Shown: positions 37,181 through 47,488, numbered from the stretch's first letter. The stretch is DNA of 64,000 nt from Azolla caroliniana (GCA_043228905.1 JBHGNT010000011.1:15934001-15998000); one strand, 5' to 3'. Notes: generated from the sequence alone by a model not told the origin. Translations and numbers: made by a program.

Positions 37181-37680
37181 TGTTGTCCAAAGGACAGAAA
37201 TGTAAATTAGGAAATTAACGAACGGCGGTAGTGTATACGAGTAGGAAAGAACTCCAGCGAGCGCCGAGTCCAAGTATCACGGGCCAACGACGGCTCGGCT
37301 GTGTATTAGGGGAAACGTTATTTAAACAAGGTCGAGTACCTCAAAGAGGGGGTAGAGAAAAAGTATAGGCGGAAGCACTAGCAAATTCCATCGTAATTAG
37401 ATACTATTGTAAGGTCACCGGCCGTAGGCCGCGCTCTGTAACCCTTTTGCTGTCGCATTAATACATATCAGTTATTGTGCCCATCTTGCTCCAGGAGTCT
37501 GTGTTTTCTCTCGTGTTTTTGAATTAAGCGCCGTCCACGCCTATCAAGATCTCACTAGTGTTCTATCTCGGATTATTTTCTACCTCACGACGCCTCTGTT
37601 TACGAGCCTTCACGTAACACATCCTTTGCTATCGATAACTTAAGGTCTATCGAAGGTGTCACCCAAAGGAACGGGTAACA
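37181..37680 (+). repeat. 5' LTR of the Tat-like element
   Basis: 500 bp, TGTTGTCC to GGTAACA. A candidate primer site beginning TGGCACACC follows at 37686; the tRNA is not assigned. Confidence 0.92.
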
Positions 37681-37751
37681 CAATTTGGCACACCTGGTTA
37701 CAGTTGTGAGTGCACAGCGAATTTCATTGAAGGTAACCACCAGCTGCCGTT

Positions 37752-40466
37752 ATGGTGCCCTCTCGCACCACGAGGTCTCGGCCACCTGCCCGACGCCCTG
37801 AGCCAGTCGAAGGAACTTCCGACTCGGCGGTCACTGACCAATCCTTTCCCGAGCAATCAGAGGCTCCCCCAGTGCAATCCTCACCACCGGACACTCAATC
37901 GAGAGTTGATTTCCCACCACAACCCCCGCCAAGCCCTCCGGAGGTCACTCAACCGGAACTAAACCCTTTCCCGGTGCTACCAGAAGACCCAGAGTACATC
38001 ATGTCGTACCCATACCCACGTTACACCGACGGACCAGACGCGGAGTCACACATCCGTGCCTTCATATCTACGTGGCAGGCCAACCACTCAACGCACCGCC
38101 TCACGCCAGCCGAAATCGATGCCTCAAAGATTGCCGAGTTCACACTCTCCCTCGATGGACCGGCCGCACGATGGTACTCTCGCCTTGAACTAGGAGAGGG
38201 AACCACCTTCCAAATCGTGCGCACAAAGTTCCTTGAACTCTTTCATCGTGAGGTGCCCAAACGGGAACTGCTCCGGCAATTCTTCTCGATATGCCAAGAA
38301 CTGCACGAAACAGACGCGCAATTCACGATCCGGTTCCAGGATCTCTACAGACAAGTGGCCGACGATGTCTCGGCACAACATATACCGGACACTTTCCTGT
38401 CCAATTTACGAGAGCCTCTCCGAACGACTCTCGCACTTACAAATTTTGCCAACCAAACTATCGAGGAAGTCATAGCGCGAGTCCTCGCCCTCGATCGATC
38501 CCAACACAGCGCGGCCTTCTCTATGACCTCCCTACAGAATGCCCTTCCACAGGAGGACAACCGCTTTCGCCAAGCCCTCCAATGCACAATATGTTCAGGC
38601 TCGGGTCACCTAGCTCTCGAATGTCCTCATCGCCCACAGTGTCCAATTTGCCAATCGCGATCTCACACCGTCGAACAATGCGAGTACAACATGCTCAATC
38701 GCACTACGACCGCACCAGTTCGCCAGATCGAGCCCAGGAACATGTACTCTCGACAGGATGAGTGTATTTCCTATCGAGACAACGATAACGATCGCCCACG
38801 ATCACCGGATAGACGACGTCGGGATGACGATTATCGTCGAGATGACCGTCGGGATCGCTATCGCAACGACCGGAACGACGATTATGATCGTAACGACGAT
38901 GATCGGGATGACAGGTATGATCGGAGGAACTCACGTAACGATCGGCGAAACGGAAACCGCAACTCACGCAACAATAGAAGGAACAACGACAACCACCGAC
39001 GAGATGCTCCTCCAAACGACCAACGGAACACCAATGCACCTCGGACCAACCCACCACCAAACGAGACAAGGAATCAACCGCAACAACTCCCACACACAGA
39101 CCGGGCTGACACCAGCAACTCGGCCAACGTTACGTGTTTTAAATGTAACCAACTCGGCCACTATGCCATGCAATGCCCAACAACTGACCTTGGCAAAGCA
39201 CCTGAGGTGAACAGTATCATGGCCGATGTTCAAACCGTCACTACCCAGAGTAAAGCGCAGACTACACAGTGGCAAATCCAGGATGAAGTCCGTCAGGCAA
39301 CAAAAGAATGGATCGACACGGCCAATAAAAAGAATGTCGTGCGCATGCAAACTGACATGAGAGACGTGCCCAGCGAAGCACCACAAACCTCGGTACCATC
39401 CACGTCGTCGGAGGACGACCAACTATGGGATGTTCTTACCAACTCCCGCATCTCGCTGCCCCTAGATAAACTGTTACCACTCATGCCGAGATTTCGGGAC
39501 ACCCTGGCGGCACTCCAGGCCAATACTAAGCCCGTGACGCCACCGGTACACCTCACCGAAGTAGCCACAGGTCCACCACTCATGGATTCTCAGAACCCAG
39601 CCGTGCGAATGATCATTAAGGGACAAGACCTGCACGGATGCATCATCGACGACGGATCCAGCGTAAACGTTATTAGCGAGTCAACGTGTCACAACCTCGG
39701 CCTGAATCAATGGGAACCATGCCCCTTTTGGCTTCGGATGGCCGACACCCACTCCGTTCGCCCCATTGGTTTAATCCGCCATCTCGACTTCACACTCGGA
39801 GGCCACATGTTCATGATCTTGGCCGTCGTGCTAAGACTGGAGACACAAGGCGCCTACCCAATGTTACTAGGTCGACCATGGTTGCGTACAACGAATATCA
39901 AGCAACATTGGCAACGCAACATGATCTCGTTCCGAAGAGGCAAGACAAAAGTCCGAATCATCACTGAAGAACGAGTCCTCGTGGCCCTCAACACTTCGCC
40001 GTTATACGCGGAAGGGGTCCATATGCTTGACGGTTTGGCCGATGAGGAGGTCGATGACTTCCTAGATGATCATCCCACGATCATCCCTCTCTTCGAAATC
40101 AATACCATACCAACCATCAAGCCACCTAAAGACGAGGAAGTCACGGAGGAATCACCACCCCAAGATGAACCAAATCCAACCACAGTTGCCGAGCTACACC
40201 ATGCTTGGGATGCTTTTGAACGCGAACTCGCCATTTCACAACGAGTCAAAGCATCAACCCTGGAAACCATAAACCTCGGCTTGGACGAGAATCCCCGTAC
40301 GTTACAAATTGCCAATAATCTACCAACCGGAGAACGGGCATCCCTCGTACGATTGCTCACTGACTACCAAGATGTTTTCGCTTGGTCTTACACCAATATG
40401 AAGGGGCTAGATCCTCACTACTACCAACATCAAATCCACCTCTTACCCGACACTCGGCCGGTTTAG
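37752..40466 (+). CDS. Tat-like element Gag-protease (904 codons, open)
   Basis: An intact open frame. The N-terminus is Pro-rich. A retrotransposon Gag domain covers about residues 80-250 (PYPRYTDGPDAESHIRAF, LDGPAARWYSRL). Three CCHC zinc knuckles follow: two adjacent ones starting at Cys278 (CTICSGSGHLALEC) and about Cys297 (CPICQSRSHTVEQC), and a third at Cys462 (CFKCNQLGHYAMQC). Between them lies an Arg/Asp/Asn-rich low-complexity stretch (about 335-420). The protease box is IIDDGSSVNV (Asp633-Asp634-Gly635). The frame ends at a TAG (40464) inside the N-terminal part of RT (after HLLPDTRPV), where related elements read through with a sense codon, so this TAG probably separates Gag-protease from Pol by mutation. 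Confidence 0.88.
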   Translation: MVPSRTTRSRPPARRPEPVEGTSDSAVTDQSFPEQSEAPPVQSSPPDTQSRVDFPPQPPPSPPEVTQPELNPFPVLPEDPEYIMSYPYPRYTDGPDAESHIRAFISTWQANHSTHRLTPAEIDASKIAEFTLSLDGPAARWYSRLELGEGTTFQIVRTKFLELFHREVPKRELLRQFFSICQELHETDAQFTIRFQDLYRQVADDVSAQHIPDTFLSNLREPLRTTLALTNFANQTIEEVIARVLALDRSQHSAAFSMTSLQNALPQEDNRFRQALQCTICSGSGHLALECPHRPQCPICQSRSHTVEQCEYNMLNRTTTAPVRQIEPRNMYSRQDECISYRDNDNDRPRSPDRRRRDDDYRRDDRRDRYRNDRNDDYDRNDDDRDDRYDRRNSRNDRRNGNRNSRNNRRNNDNHRRDAPPNDQRNTNAPRTNPPPNETRNQPQQLPHTDRADTSNSANVTCFKCNQLGHYAMQCPTTDLGKAPEVNSIMADVQTVTTQSKAQTTQWQIQDEVRQATKEWIDTANKKNVVRMQTDMRDVPSEAPQTSVPSTSSEDDQLWDVLTNSRISLPLDKLLPLMPRFRDTLAALQANTKPVTPPVHLTEVATGPPLMDSQNPAVRMIIKGQDLHGCIIDDGSSVNVISESTCHNLGLNQWEPCPFWLRMADTHSVRPIGLIRHLDFTLGGHMFMILAVVLRLETQGAYPMLLGRPWLRTTNIKQHWQRNMISFRRGKTKVRIITEERVLVALNTSPLYAEGVHMLDGLADEEVDDFLDDHPTIIPLFEINTIPTIKPPKDEEVTEESPPQDEPNPTTVAELHHAWDAFERELAISQRVKASTLETINLGLDENPRTLQIANNLPTGERASLVRLLTDYQDVFAWSYTNMKGLDPHYYQHQIHLLPDTRPV

Positions 40467-41981
40467 CAGAGGCACTACAGGATGAACCCCAACTACGCCG
40501 CTAAAGTCAAAGAGGAAATCGACAAACTACTCCGAGTGGGCTTCATTCGCCCTGTTAAACGGGCCACGTGGTTAAGCCCGATCGTAGTAGTCCCAAAGAA
40601 GAACGGAAAAATCTGCGTCTGCGTCGACTATCGGAAGCTTAACACGGCAACAGTCACCGACGGTTTCCCTCTCCCGTTCACGGACAACGTCCTCAACACG
40701 GTAGCTGGCCACGAATGCTACAGTTTCCTCGACGGGTTCAGCGGCTATAACCAGATAAGAATGCACCCGGAGGATCAGGAGAAAACCGCTTTCGTCACGG
40801 AATGGGGTGATTTTGTGGCAGAAGTAATGATGTTCGGTCTAAAAACGGCGCCGACTACATTCCAACGCATCATCACTGAAATCTTTCATGACTACGATCC
40901 AAATTTTGATTTCGCCGTGTATGGCCATCGACGGGAACACATGACCCAGTTACGACTCTGCCTGGACCGATGTCGCCAAGCTCGATTGAGCTTAAACCCG
41001 ACGAAATGCGTGTTCTTAGTCACCAACGGCAACCTTCTGGGCCACATTGTCAGTCAAGAAGGCATCGCTATGGACCCGGATAAAGTAAAGGCCATCCTGA
41101 CCGCCCCCGCACCCTCAAACGCAAAGGCACTAAGCCGATTTTTGGGACAAATCCGGTGGCACAGTCGAATGATACGGCATCTGGCCGATTTCGCGACACC
41201 TTTACACGCGGCAGTCCATCGCCTTCCCTTCCAATGGACGTCAATCGAGCACACGGCCTATCAGACCCTGAAACTAATGCTCTCACATGCCCCGATGGTC
41301 CAGCCTCCGGTTTGGTCCGAACCGTTTCATGTCTTCGTAGATGCTTCGGACATCGCCATCGGAAGTGCCCTGATGCAATGCACACCCCCGAATTGGTATA
41401 GGCCCGTGTACTATGCCAGCCGACGGCTCTCGACCGCGGAAAAGAATTACTCCACCACTGAGCGGGAGGCCCTCGGTATGATTTATAGCATCAATAAATT
41501 CCGGCATTACCTCTTGGGCCGGAAGTTTACCTTTCATGTGGATCACTCGACCCTTCTTTATTTGGTCAATAAACAAGCCCTCACCGGACGGTTGGCTCGG
41601 TGGATGCTCCTACTACAAGAATTTGATTTCCAGATTCAGCATCGACCCGAGGTACAACACGCCGTCGCCAACTACTTGAGTCGTCTTGAGTCAGGGGAAC
41701 CGGCGGAAACAACGTACGACGAGCTACCGGACGCCAACCTATTTAACCTGACCATGATGCCAGACGATAACGAAGATGAATGGATCACGGTGATGACCCA
41801 TTTTCTCACTACCGGCTTACCTCCCGAGCACATGCCCCTTGATGCGAGAAAACGCCTAGTAGTGCGTAGCCGGAATTTTTGCCTCGTCTCAGACATTCTC
41901 TACCACAAAGGCTCAGACGGCATATGGCGCCGAGTGATTCGGCAATTCGAGAAGAACGCCGTTCTTCAAGAGGCCCACTAG
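40467..41981 (+). pseudogene. Tat-like element RT and RNase H, catalytic YxDD box deleted
   Basis: Same frame as the Gag-protease ORF after its TAG. RT blocks are present (KEEIDKLLRVGFI, VVVPKKNGKICVCVDYRKLN, FSGYNQIRMHPEDQEKTAF, FGLKTAPTTFQR). Where the Y-x-D-D box should stand the protein reads DFAVYGHRREHM, so an in-frame deletion has removed the catalytic Asp pair near 40918-40925. RNase H follows (FVDASDIAIGSAL, ATSRRLS-type block, REALGMIYSINKFRHYL, HVDHSTLLYL). The frame ends at TAG 41979, inside what should be the integrase zinc finger. Confidence 0.87.
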
Positions 41982-42160
41982 GGAGTAGTCGGGGGGCACT
42001 ACGCCGGGGATTCCACGGCAAGGAAGGTTTGGCAAAGCGGATTGTGGTGGCCGACAACGAAGAGAGACGCTCATGAGTTTTGCCGGCAGTGCGATTTGTG
42101 CCAACGATTGGGGCAACCAATGGAACAATCTGTTGGGAGACAGGTCCCTCCGGATGGGAA
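41982..42160 (+). pseudogene. Integrase N-terminal stub
   Basis: Translating on past the TAG gives GVVGGHYAGDSTARKVWQSG followed by a WWPTTKRD block and CRQCDLCQRLG, the His-His-Cys-Cys finger of Ty3/gypsy integrase. Homology stops near 42130 and the tandem array starts at about 42209. No D,D,E core remains anywhere in the element. Confidence 0.8.
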
Positions 42161-42208
42161 GGGAGAAGAACAGTGCGGATGAACAAACTCGGCCGAGGCC
42201 GAAACCGT

Positions 42209-42650
42209 ATGAGGAGTACCCGGCTACGGAGAGCCGGATGGTGCAGACCCGGTGAGAACCGGATGAGGAGTACCTGGCTATGAAGAGCCGGATGGTGCAG
42301 ACCCGGTGAGAACCGGATGAGGAGTACCCGGCTACGGAGAGCCGGATGGTGCAGACCCGGTGAAGAACCGGATGAGGAGTACCCGGCTATGGAGAGCCGG
42401 ATGGTGCAGGCCCGGTGAGAACCGGATGAGGAGTACCCGGCTACGGAGAGCCGAATGGTGCAGACCCGGCAAAGAACCGGATGAGGAGTACCCGGCTACG
42501 GAGAGCCGGATGGTGCAGGCCCGGTGAGAACCGGATGAGGAGTACCCGGCTAAGGAGAGCCGGATGGTGCAGACCCGGTGAAGAACCGGATGAGGAGTAC
42601 CCGGCTACGGAGAGCCGGATGGTGCAGGCCCGGTGAGAACCGGATAAAGA
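42209..42650. repeat. 54/55-bp minisatellite inside the Tat-like element
   Basis: About eight head-to-tail units, each beginning ATGAGGAGTAC; starts at 42209, 42263, 42317, 42372, 42426, 42481, 42535 and 42590. Spacing alternates 54 and 55 bp through most of the array, and the GCAGACCC/GCAGGCCC variant alternates too, giving a 109-bp dimeric repeat. The alternating length excludes a constant coding frame. It stands exactly where the integrase core and the start of the downstream ORF should be. Confidence 0.93.
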
Positions 42651-42716
42651 GACATATTCGTAAATATGTTTTTGAGAGTCCATTGTGGCCAGGCCGACCA
42701 AAGGATACACGAGTAG

Positions 42717-43919
42717 AACGAAGCACTGGGCCGGGTACAAGCGCAAGCCGCGGGCAAAGAAGTAGAACTCAAAAGCAAGCTGGAGGAATACGCGGCCACA
42801 ATGGCAGAGAAAGAGAAGGAGGTCCTAGACCTACAGGCCGCGCTCGACAATGCGAAAGACTGGAACCACCGGCAGGAGGAAAGAAATCGCCAACGGGAGG
42901 AGAGAATGATCGCGGAGAATGCTGAGCTGCAGAGTCAGCGTACGACCCTCAAAGAAATGGCTGACGAGTTTTTCATCAAATGCAAGCTACTTTCGGAGCA
43001 AAAAGACGAATTATCTGATTCCTACCTCGCCCTACAAGAAGAGAGAATCGTCAAACAGGAACAAGTCCGGGCCGAGTGTCAAAAAGAATGGGAGAAAGCT
43101 ACCGAAGAGCTCACCAAGCATTACGAGCAGTCTATCCAGCTCGTAACCGCGGACGCAAAGAACACTCAAGCCACCTATGAACTACTCGCAAAGAAGCTTC
43201 AGGCCGAGGTCAATGGCTTAAAAGAGGAATTGGCAGCCGTCCGAGCACAGCCCGGCATGGATGAGACACGCATCAGCATACTGATCGAGAAACAACGCCA
43301 TCACCTCACCAAAAAGGTCGAGGAAACATTAAGTCGCGTAGGAGAAGAATGGGCAGCCCAAGCTGCCGAATTGCATATTTTACGCGCCGATGCCAAGAAC
43401 CGACGGAAGGAGGGCCGCGACTTTTACAAAATGGACGAAGCCAGCATTCAAAACCTCTGTGCAGATTTAACCGAGGATTACCAGTCCTTGGCAAAATCTC
43501 ACACCGTGGCAATCGAGCAAATGCTGGAGGACTTCAATGACGATCATATGTTGTTTCACCTGGAAGGAGAAGCCCTCGAACGAGAACGACTCGCAGCCAT
43601 CCAAACCAGCCCTCCAACGGCCACAGAGCAGAAGGAAGAACCTCCCAGCGAGGAGATCACGGACACGGCACAAAAGGAACTTGCCCCGACCAACAGACCT
43701 CCCGAGGACGCCCACACGGTACCGTATCCAATCGAAGTAGAGGTCAGCCCCCTCGAACCCACACCACCACCAGACGAATCGGCCGCACCTGAGGCGAACG
43801 CCCGAGAGGATATAACACCCCCGGACCAAACTCAACCCCCCGCACCGACAATCCAACCAGACCACCTTGCCACCACCCCGGACCCCGAAAACATCCTCGA
43901 CATCTTAGAAGAGGAATGA
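42717..43919 (+). CDS. Coiled-coil ORF between pol and the 3' LTR of the Tat-like element
   Basis: A 372-residue protein from the first Met (42801). The open frame and its heptad-like pattern extend back to 42717, without a Met, suggesting that the true N-terminus was lost to the minisatellite. Residues 1-270 are rich in Glu, Lys, Gln and Leu with heptad spacing, predicting a long coiled coil. The C-terminal ~110 residues are Pro/Glu/Thr-rich and acidic, ending ILDILEEE. It has no zinc finger, catalytic motif or membrane segment that I can see. It is not Gag, Pol or a chromodomain. It may be an extra ORF of this lineage or a captured host coiled-coil fragment. The stretch to the 3' LTR (43920-44017) holds a small GCCTAAAAGGC hairpin. 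Confidence 0.75.
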   Translation, partial: NEALGRVQAQAAGKEVELKSKLEEYAATMAEKEKEVLDLQAALDNAKDWNHRQEERNRQREERMIAENAELQSQRTTLKEMADEFFIKCKLLSEQKDELSDSYLALQEERIVKQEQVRAECQKEWEKATEELTKHYEQSIQLVTADAKNTQATYELLAKKLQAEVNGLKEELAAVRAQPGMDETRISILIEKQRHHLTKKVEETLSRVGEEWAAQAAELHILRADAKNRRKEGRDFYKMDEASIQNLCADLTEDYQSLAKSHTVAIEQMLEDFNDDHMLFHLEGEALERERLAAIQTSPPTATEQKEEPPSEEITDTAQKELAPTNRPPEDAHTVPYPIEVEVSPLEPTPPPDESAAPEANAREDITPPDQTQPPAPTIQPDHLATTPDPENILDILEEE

Positions 43920-44017
43920 AACGAGGATCACGCCTAAAAGGCAATTTTTGTAATGTTGTTAGTATTTTGTAAGTCGTGGGTCCGACGGACAAGGTCCTGT
44001 CCCACGGGCGTGCCAGG

Positions 44018-44517
44018 TGTTGTCTAGAGGACAAAAATGTAAATTAGGAAATTAGCGAACGGCGGTAGTGTAACCGAGTAGGAAAGAACGCCAGCGAGGG
44101 CCGAGTCCGAGTATCACAGGCCACCGACGGCTCGGTTGTGTATTAGGGGAAACGTTATTTAAACAAGGTCGAGTACCTCAAAGAGGGGGTAGAGAAAAAG
44201 TATAGGCGGAAGCACTAGCAAATTCCATCGTAATTAGATACTATTGTAAGGTCATCGGCCATAGGCCGCGCTCTGTAACCCTTTTGCTGTCGCATTAATA
44301 CATATATGTTATTGTGCCCATCTTGCTCTAGGAGTCTGTGTTTTCTCTCGTGTTTTTGAATTAAGTGTCGTCCACGCCTATCAAGATCTCACTAGTGTTC
44401 CATCTCGGATTATTTTCTACCTCACAACGCCTCTGTTTACGAGCCTTCACGTAACACATCCTTTGCTACCGATAACCTAAGGTCTATCGAAGATGTCACC
44501 CAAAGGAACGGGTAACA
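44018..44517 (+). repeat. 3' LTR of the Tat-like element
   Basis: 500 bp, TGTTGTCTAG to GGTAACA, the same length as the 5' LTR; about 95% identical by eye. Confidence 0.92.
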
Positions 44518-44522
44518 CTCTG

Positions 44523-44775
44523 CACATACAACTATGCTCAGTAGCATTATTTATACAAGTCCTCGTGGGACTAACAGAAGTACCACGTACTTCAATGCTC
44601 ACATGAGCATCTGACACTTACTACGAGACTATAATTGCCTAGTAGTCTACACTAATACTAGGCTCCCGGTTATTGATTGGATCCGACTAACCGGCTCAGT
44701 TGCTTGCCGGCTCAGTTGCTCACAGCTTACCGATCTGTCTCGCTTGCTGGCTCCAGTTGAGCTTGCCGCTCAACA
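44523..44775 (-). repeat. Outer LTR of the copia array (5' side), second part
   Basis: Continues the LTR that begins at 37060 and ends CTCAACA. It is followed by TTTAG (44776-44780), the right copy of the array's target duplication. Confidence 0.9.
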
Positions 44776-44780
44776 TTTAG

Positions 44781-44936
44781 TAAATAGTTAAGTCTCCACC
44801 TCCTTTGTAAGTGGTGGTTATAGTGAGAGAACATGGAGAGAAGGTGACTACATAAGCACCTTCTCGTCCTCTTTGTAACTATTGGATGTTTTATTCTCTT
44901 GTTAATACAAATTTCTGGTTTTCTATATAACTATGT

Positions 44937-45001
<65 letters not shown>

Positions 45002-45051
45002 AAAAGCACACAATTATACTAGTTGTATGTAAAATCTACTTAGTTACAACA
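44781..45051. repeat. Right part of the older LTR split by the copia array
   Basis: Continues the sequence left of 20308. It contains a long CT microsatellite (about 44939-44998) and ends TTACAACA. Its first 200 bp match the intron 3 solo LTR in reverse complement. Confidence 0.6.
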
Positions 45052-46039
45052 CTCCTTATTCTCCTCTACCTATCATATGCTTATGTAGGGAGAGGGACAT
45101 CCAGTAATGCTATTAAAAAACCTGAATAAGCATTTGAGGAAATGATCCCCTCATGCGTTAACATCCAAAAATTCCACATGAGAATACCTTTCAACTTCTT
45201 TATATAGGCTTTCACCCCATGTCTATTATCAAACATGAAAGCATTACACATCTCCTCTAAGTAATTCACCCCACCATTATTACTTAGTCCATGGTTGGGT
45301 GGGTTTGTCTCCGTTTAGCCTCGCCCCTCGTTGTATTGGTTCCTATCTCTATCGGTATAAAGAGGAGAGGACGAAAGGAAAGAAGAATGTGGAGGATGAG
45401 CGAGCCAAGATGAAAGTGTCCACGTTCGGAAAACCACTTGACACTTGATGAAGGATCCACTATACATTAATGTGCTATGAGGCGTCGAGATGGGATGGTG
45501 CCTACAAATTACGAAACTTTTTCTCAATTATTCCATAGTGTTTTCCATGTGGTCGACAAAAAGTTGATGCATGTGGAGTTACGTCGGGGAAAATGCGTAG
45601 AAAGAGCTTGGTTCCCTCCAACAATGTGCCTTTAATGTCTCCACTGAATGACTTCTTTGTCCAAGAAAGTTTATAGTTATCCTTGACGCCACAACACCAA
45701 CAAAATGTCCAAGTGTGCTCTTGGAAATCCATGAGTGTGCGTCGGCTTGGGCGGGACCATGGGGGTCTTGGACTAGGGAGTAAAACGGGAAAAGGGAGTT
45801 TATCCCTTACAGCCTCCGAGCTCAAAAGGGTAGGAGCAATGTGCGAAAGATTAACACAATAAAGAACTAGAAGATTCAAGGTTCATGAAACTAATTTCAT
45901 TATAAGGCAAGATGCTACAATATGATTACAATTGCGGCCATTTAGGCCGGACTCAAGCACAACTAGAAGAAAACGACAATGACTAGAGAGAGACAGACAG
46001 ACAGACAGACAGAGAGAGAGAGACAGAGAGAGACAGAGA

Positions 46040-46122
<83 letters not shown>

Positions 46123-46655
46123 AAACCCTAAACCTTCCTAACTACTACCATGATGACTAAATGAAACCCTAAAGCGAAATAGGGATAAGAAGAAGAAAAA
46201 TGAAAAAGTTCCAATGTTGAGGATTGCGGCACTTATATGAATGAGCTCTTCACTAAAAAAATCGTATGGATTCCTAATTCCCTCATTTCGACCCTACACA
46301 AATTATCCAATGTTTGGATGCAACATTTGAGGCACCTAGAATACTGCCAATCCCAATTAGTAGAGGATTAGCATCCACCACACTAATCTAATGGTTAACA
46401 TGGATTACACCACCACATATCATAATGGGACGTAGTCAATGTGAAATATTGACATGCTCTCTTGATAGATGGTACTATAACTTGTTCTCATTGTCGATCA
46501 TAGTGAGTGGGACTTGCTCGGTTGTTGAATGGTATTTTTTTCCATAAAAAATATGCTACCTTGGTATTAAAATTAACAATGCCAAAGACAATCTACAAAT
46601 TACATACACAATAGTTTCCACTCCACAAGTATCTATCATAAAAAAAAGGACCAAA
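45052..46655. other. Intergenic or old repeat DNA without recognisable genes
   Basis: No frame here resembles a known protein. It holds a GACA/GA-rich microsatellite at about 45984-46119. The first bases are purine-rich on the minus strand, so part of this may be the internal region of a decayed minus-strand LTR element whose LTR ends at 45051. Confidence 0.4.
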
Positions 46656-46845
46656 TGTTACCGTACGGGATGTACGGAGAGCGAGGGTGGAATGTTATAA
46701 TGTTGTTTATGTGTATGTGTAAATGTGTAAGTGTAATTGTGAGTGTGAGTAATTACGTATGTGTACACATGCACACGTTGTCGTGAAGAAAACCGTCCCT
46801 TAGCGCAATCGGTGCATAGCGCTCGTGAACCGGCTCTTCACGCGT

Positions 46846-47372
46846 TGTCGTGAAGAAAACCGTCCACAAGCGGAATCGGTGTACTGGAGCGTAGAAACCG
46901 ACTCTTCATGCACGTGCGCCTTAAGGAGATCCTAGGTAGATTTGGTAGGTAGAGAGTAAAGGGGAAATGGCTCCTTCCTTGCCTATAAAAGGAGGGAGAC
47001 GAGGAGAGAAAAGGGGGATCGCGGAGAGTCGAGGACGAAGTGCTGTCGGACTGGGCGCGAAGGCTTCTCTCTCTCTCTCTCTGGTTCGCAGACTCCATAG
47101 CTTCCTTCTGTGCAGGTTTCGGGAGGCTCGCGCTGCTCTGAGGAATGCCCGAGTGCTTCCAGCAGCACCTCCAACCTATTCCTGTCTTTCTGTGCGTTTA
47201 CGAACAGGTATCGGCATCTGTCCGCCGGCCTGTGCGGTTGTAACCGACTTCGTGTCTTGTTGTCTTCATGTTCTTGTTGTTTGTCTTGTCAATACATACA
47301 TACTTCCGTGTCTTTCCGTGTCGCTGTCCCATTCGTGTCTTTGCTTCGAAGGGCCGTGTCCCTGTGAATCTA

Positions 47373-47421
<49 letters not shown>

Positions 47422-47484
47422 TCTTCGGTACAGGGCCCCCGAGGTCCCGCCTCACTCCACGCATCCGCGAGGAATACCTCGACA
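46846..47484 (+). repeat. Solo LTR inside the gypsy copy B 5' LTR
   Basis: 639 bp, TGTCGTGAAGAAAACC to CCTCGACA, with a TATA-like CTATAAAAGG and a long CT tract. Target duplication GCGT (46842-46845 and 47485-47488). The 3' LTR of copy B shows the empty site CACGCGTGCGC near 60989-60999. It is the same family as the inverted solo LTR at 30091-30710. Confidence 0.9.
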
Positions 47485-47488
47485 GCGT

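Larger units (their letters stand above)
37181..44517 (+). mobile_element. Tat-like Ty3/gypsy element with minisatellite and coiled-coil ORF
   Basis: Two 500-bp LTRs (37181-37680 and 44018-44517) and a 5-bp target duplication CTCTG (37176-37180 and 44518-44522). Inside, in order: Gag-protease, RT-RNase H, a stub of the integrase zinc finger, a 54/55-bp tandem array, and a coiled-coil ORF. I count roughly two dozen differences between the LTRs by eye. The RT catalytic box and the integrase core are gone, so the element could only have moved with enzymes from elsewhere, or it decayed after insertion. I see no clear polypurine tract before the 3' LTR. Confidence 0.92.
20313..44775 (-). mobile_element. 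Tandem Ty1/copia array: three LTRs, two internal regions, one outer TSD
   Basis: On the minus strand the order is LTR (37060-44775, split), internal region 1 (32017-37059), LTR (31589-32016), internal region 2 (20703-31588, split), LTR (20313-20702). The whole is flanked by TTTAG at 20308-20312 and 44776-44780, a perfect 5-bp target duplication. The middle LTR has no duplication of its own and differs in sequence from the two outer LTRs, which resemble each other. Two gypsy elements later inserted into the array (23039-30728 and 37181-44517). Confidence 0.88.

Noticed and set aside
38704-39422. Overlapping ORFs opposite the Gag zinc-knuckle region
   Set aside because: They are shadows of the Arg/Asp-rich low-complexity coding stretch.
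40464-40466. Regulated gag-pol stop readthrough in the Tat-like element
   Set aside because: The TAG lies inside the RT N-terminal region rather than at a gag-pol boundary, the RT is dead anyway, and the following CAGAGG is not a strong plant readthrough context.
42209-42650. CRISPR-like repeat array
   Set aside because: Units are head-to-tail with no unique spacers, and the context is a plant gypsy element.
45883-46086. Ser/Leu-rich ORF
   Set aside because: It is a translation of the GA/GACA microsatellite.
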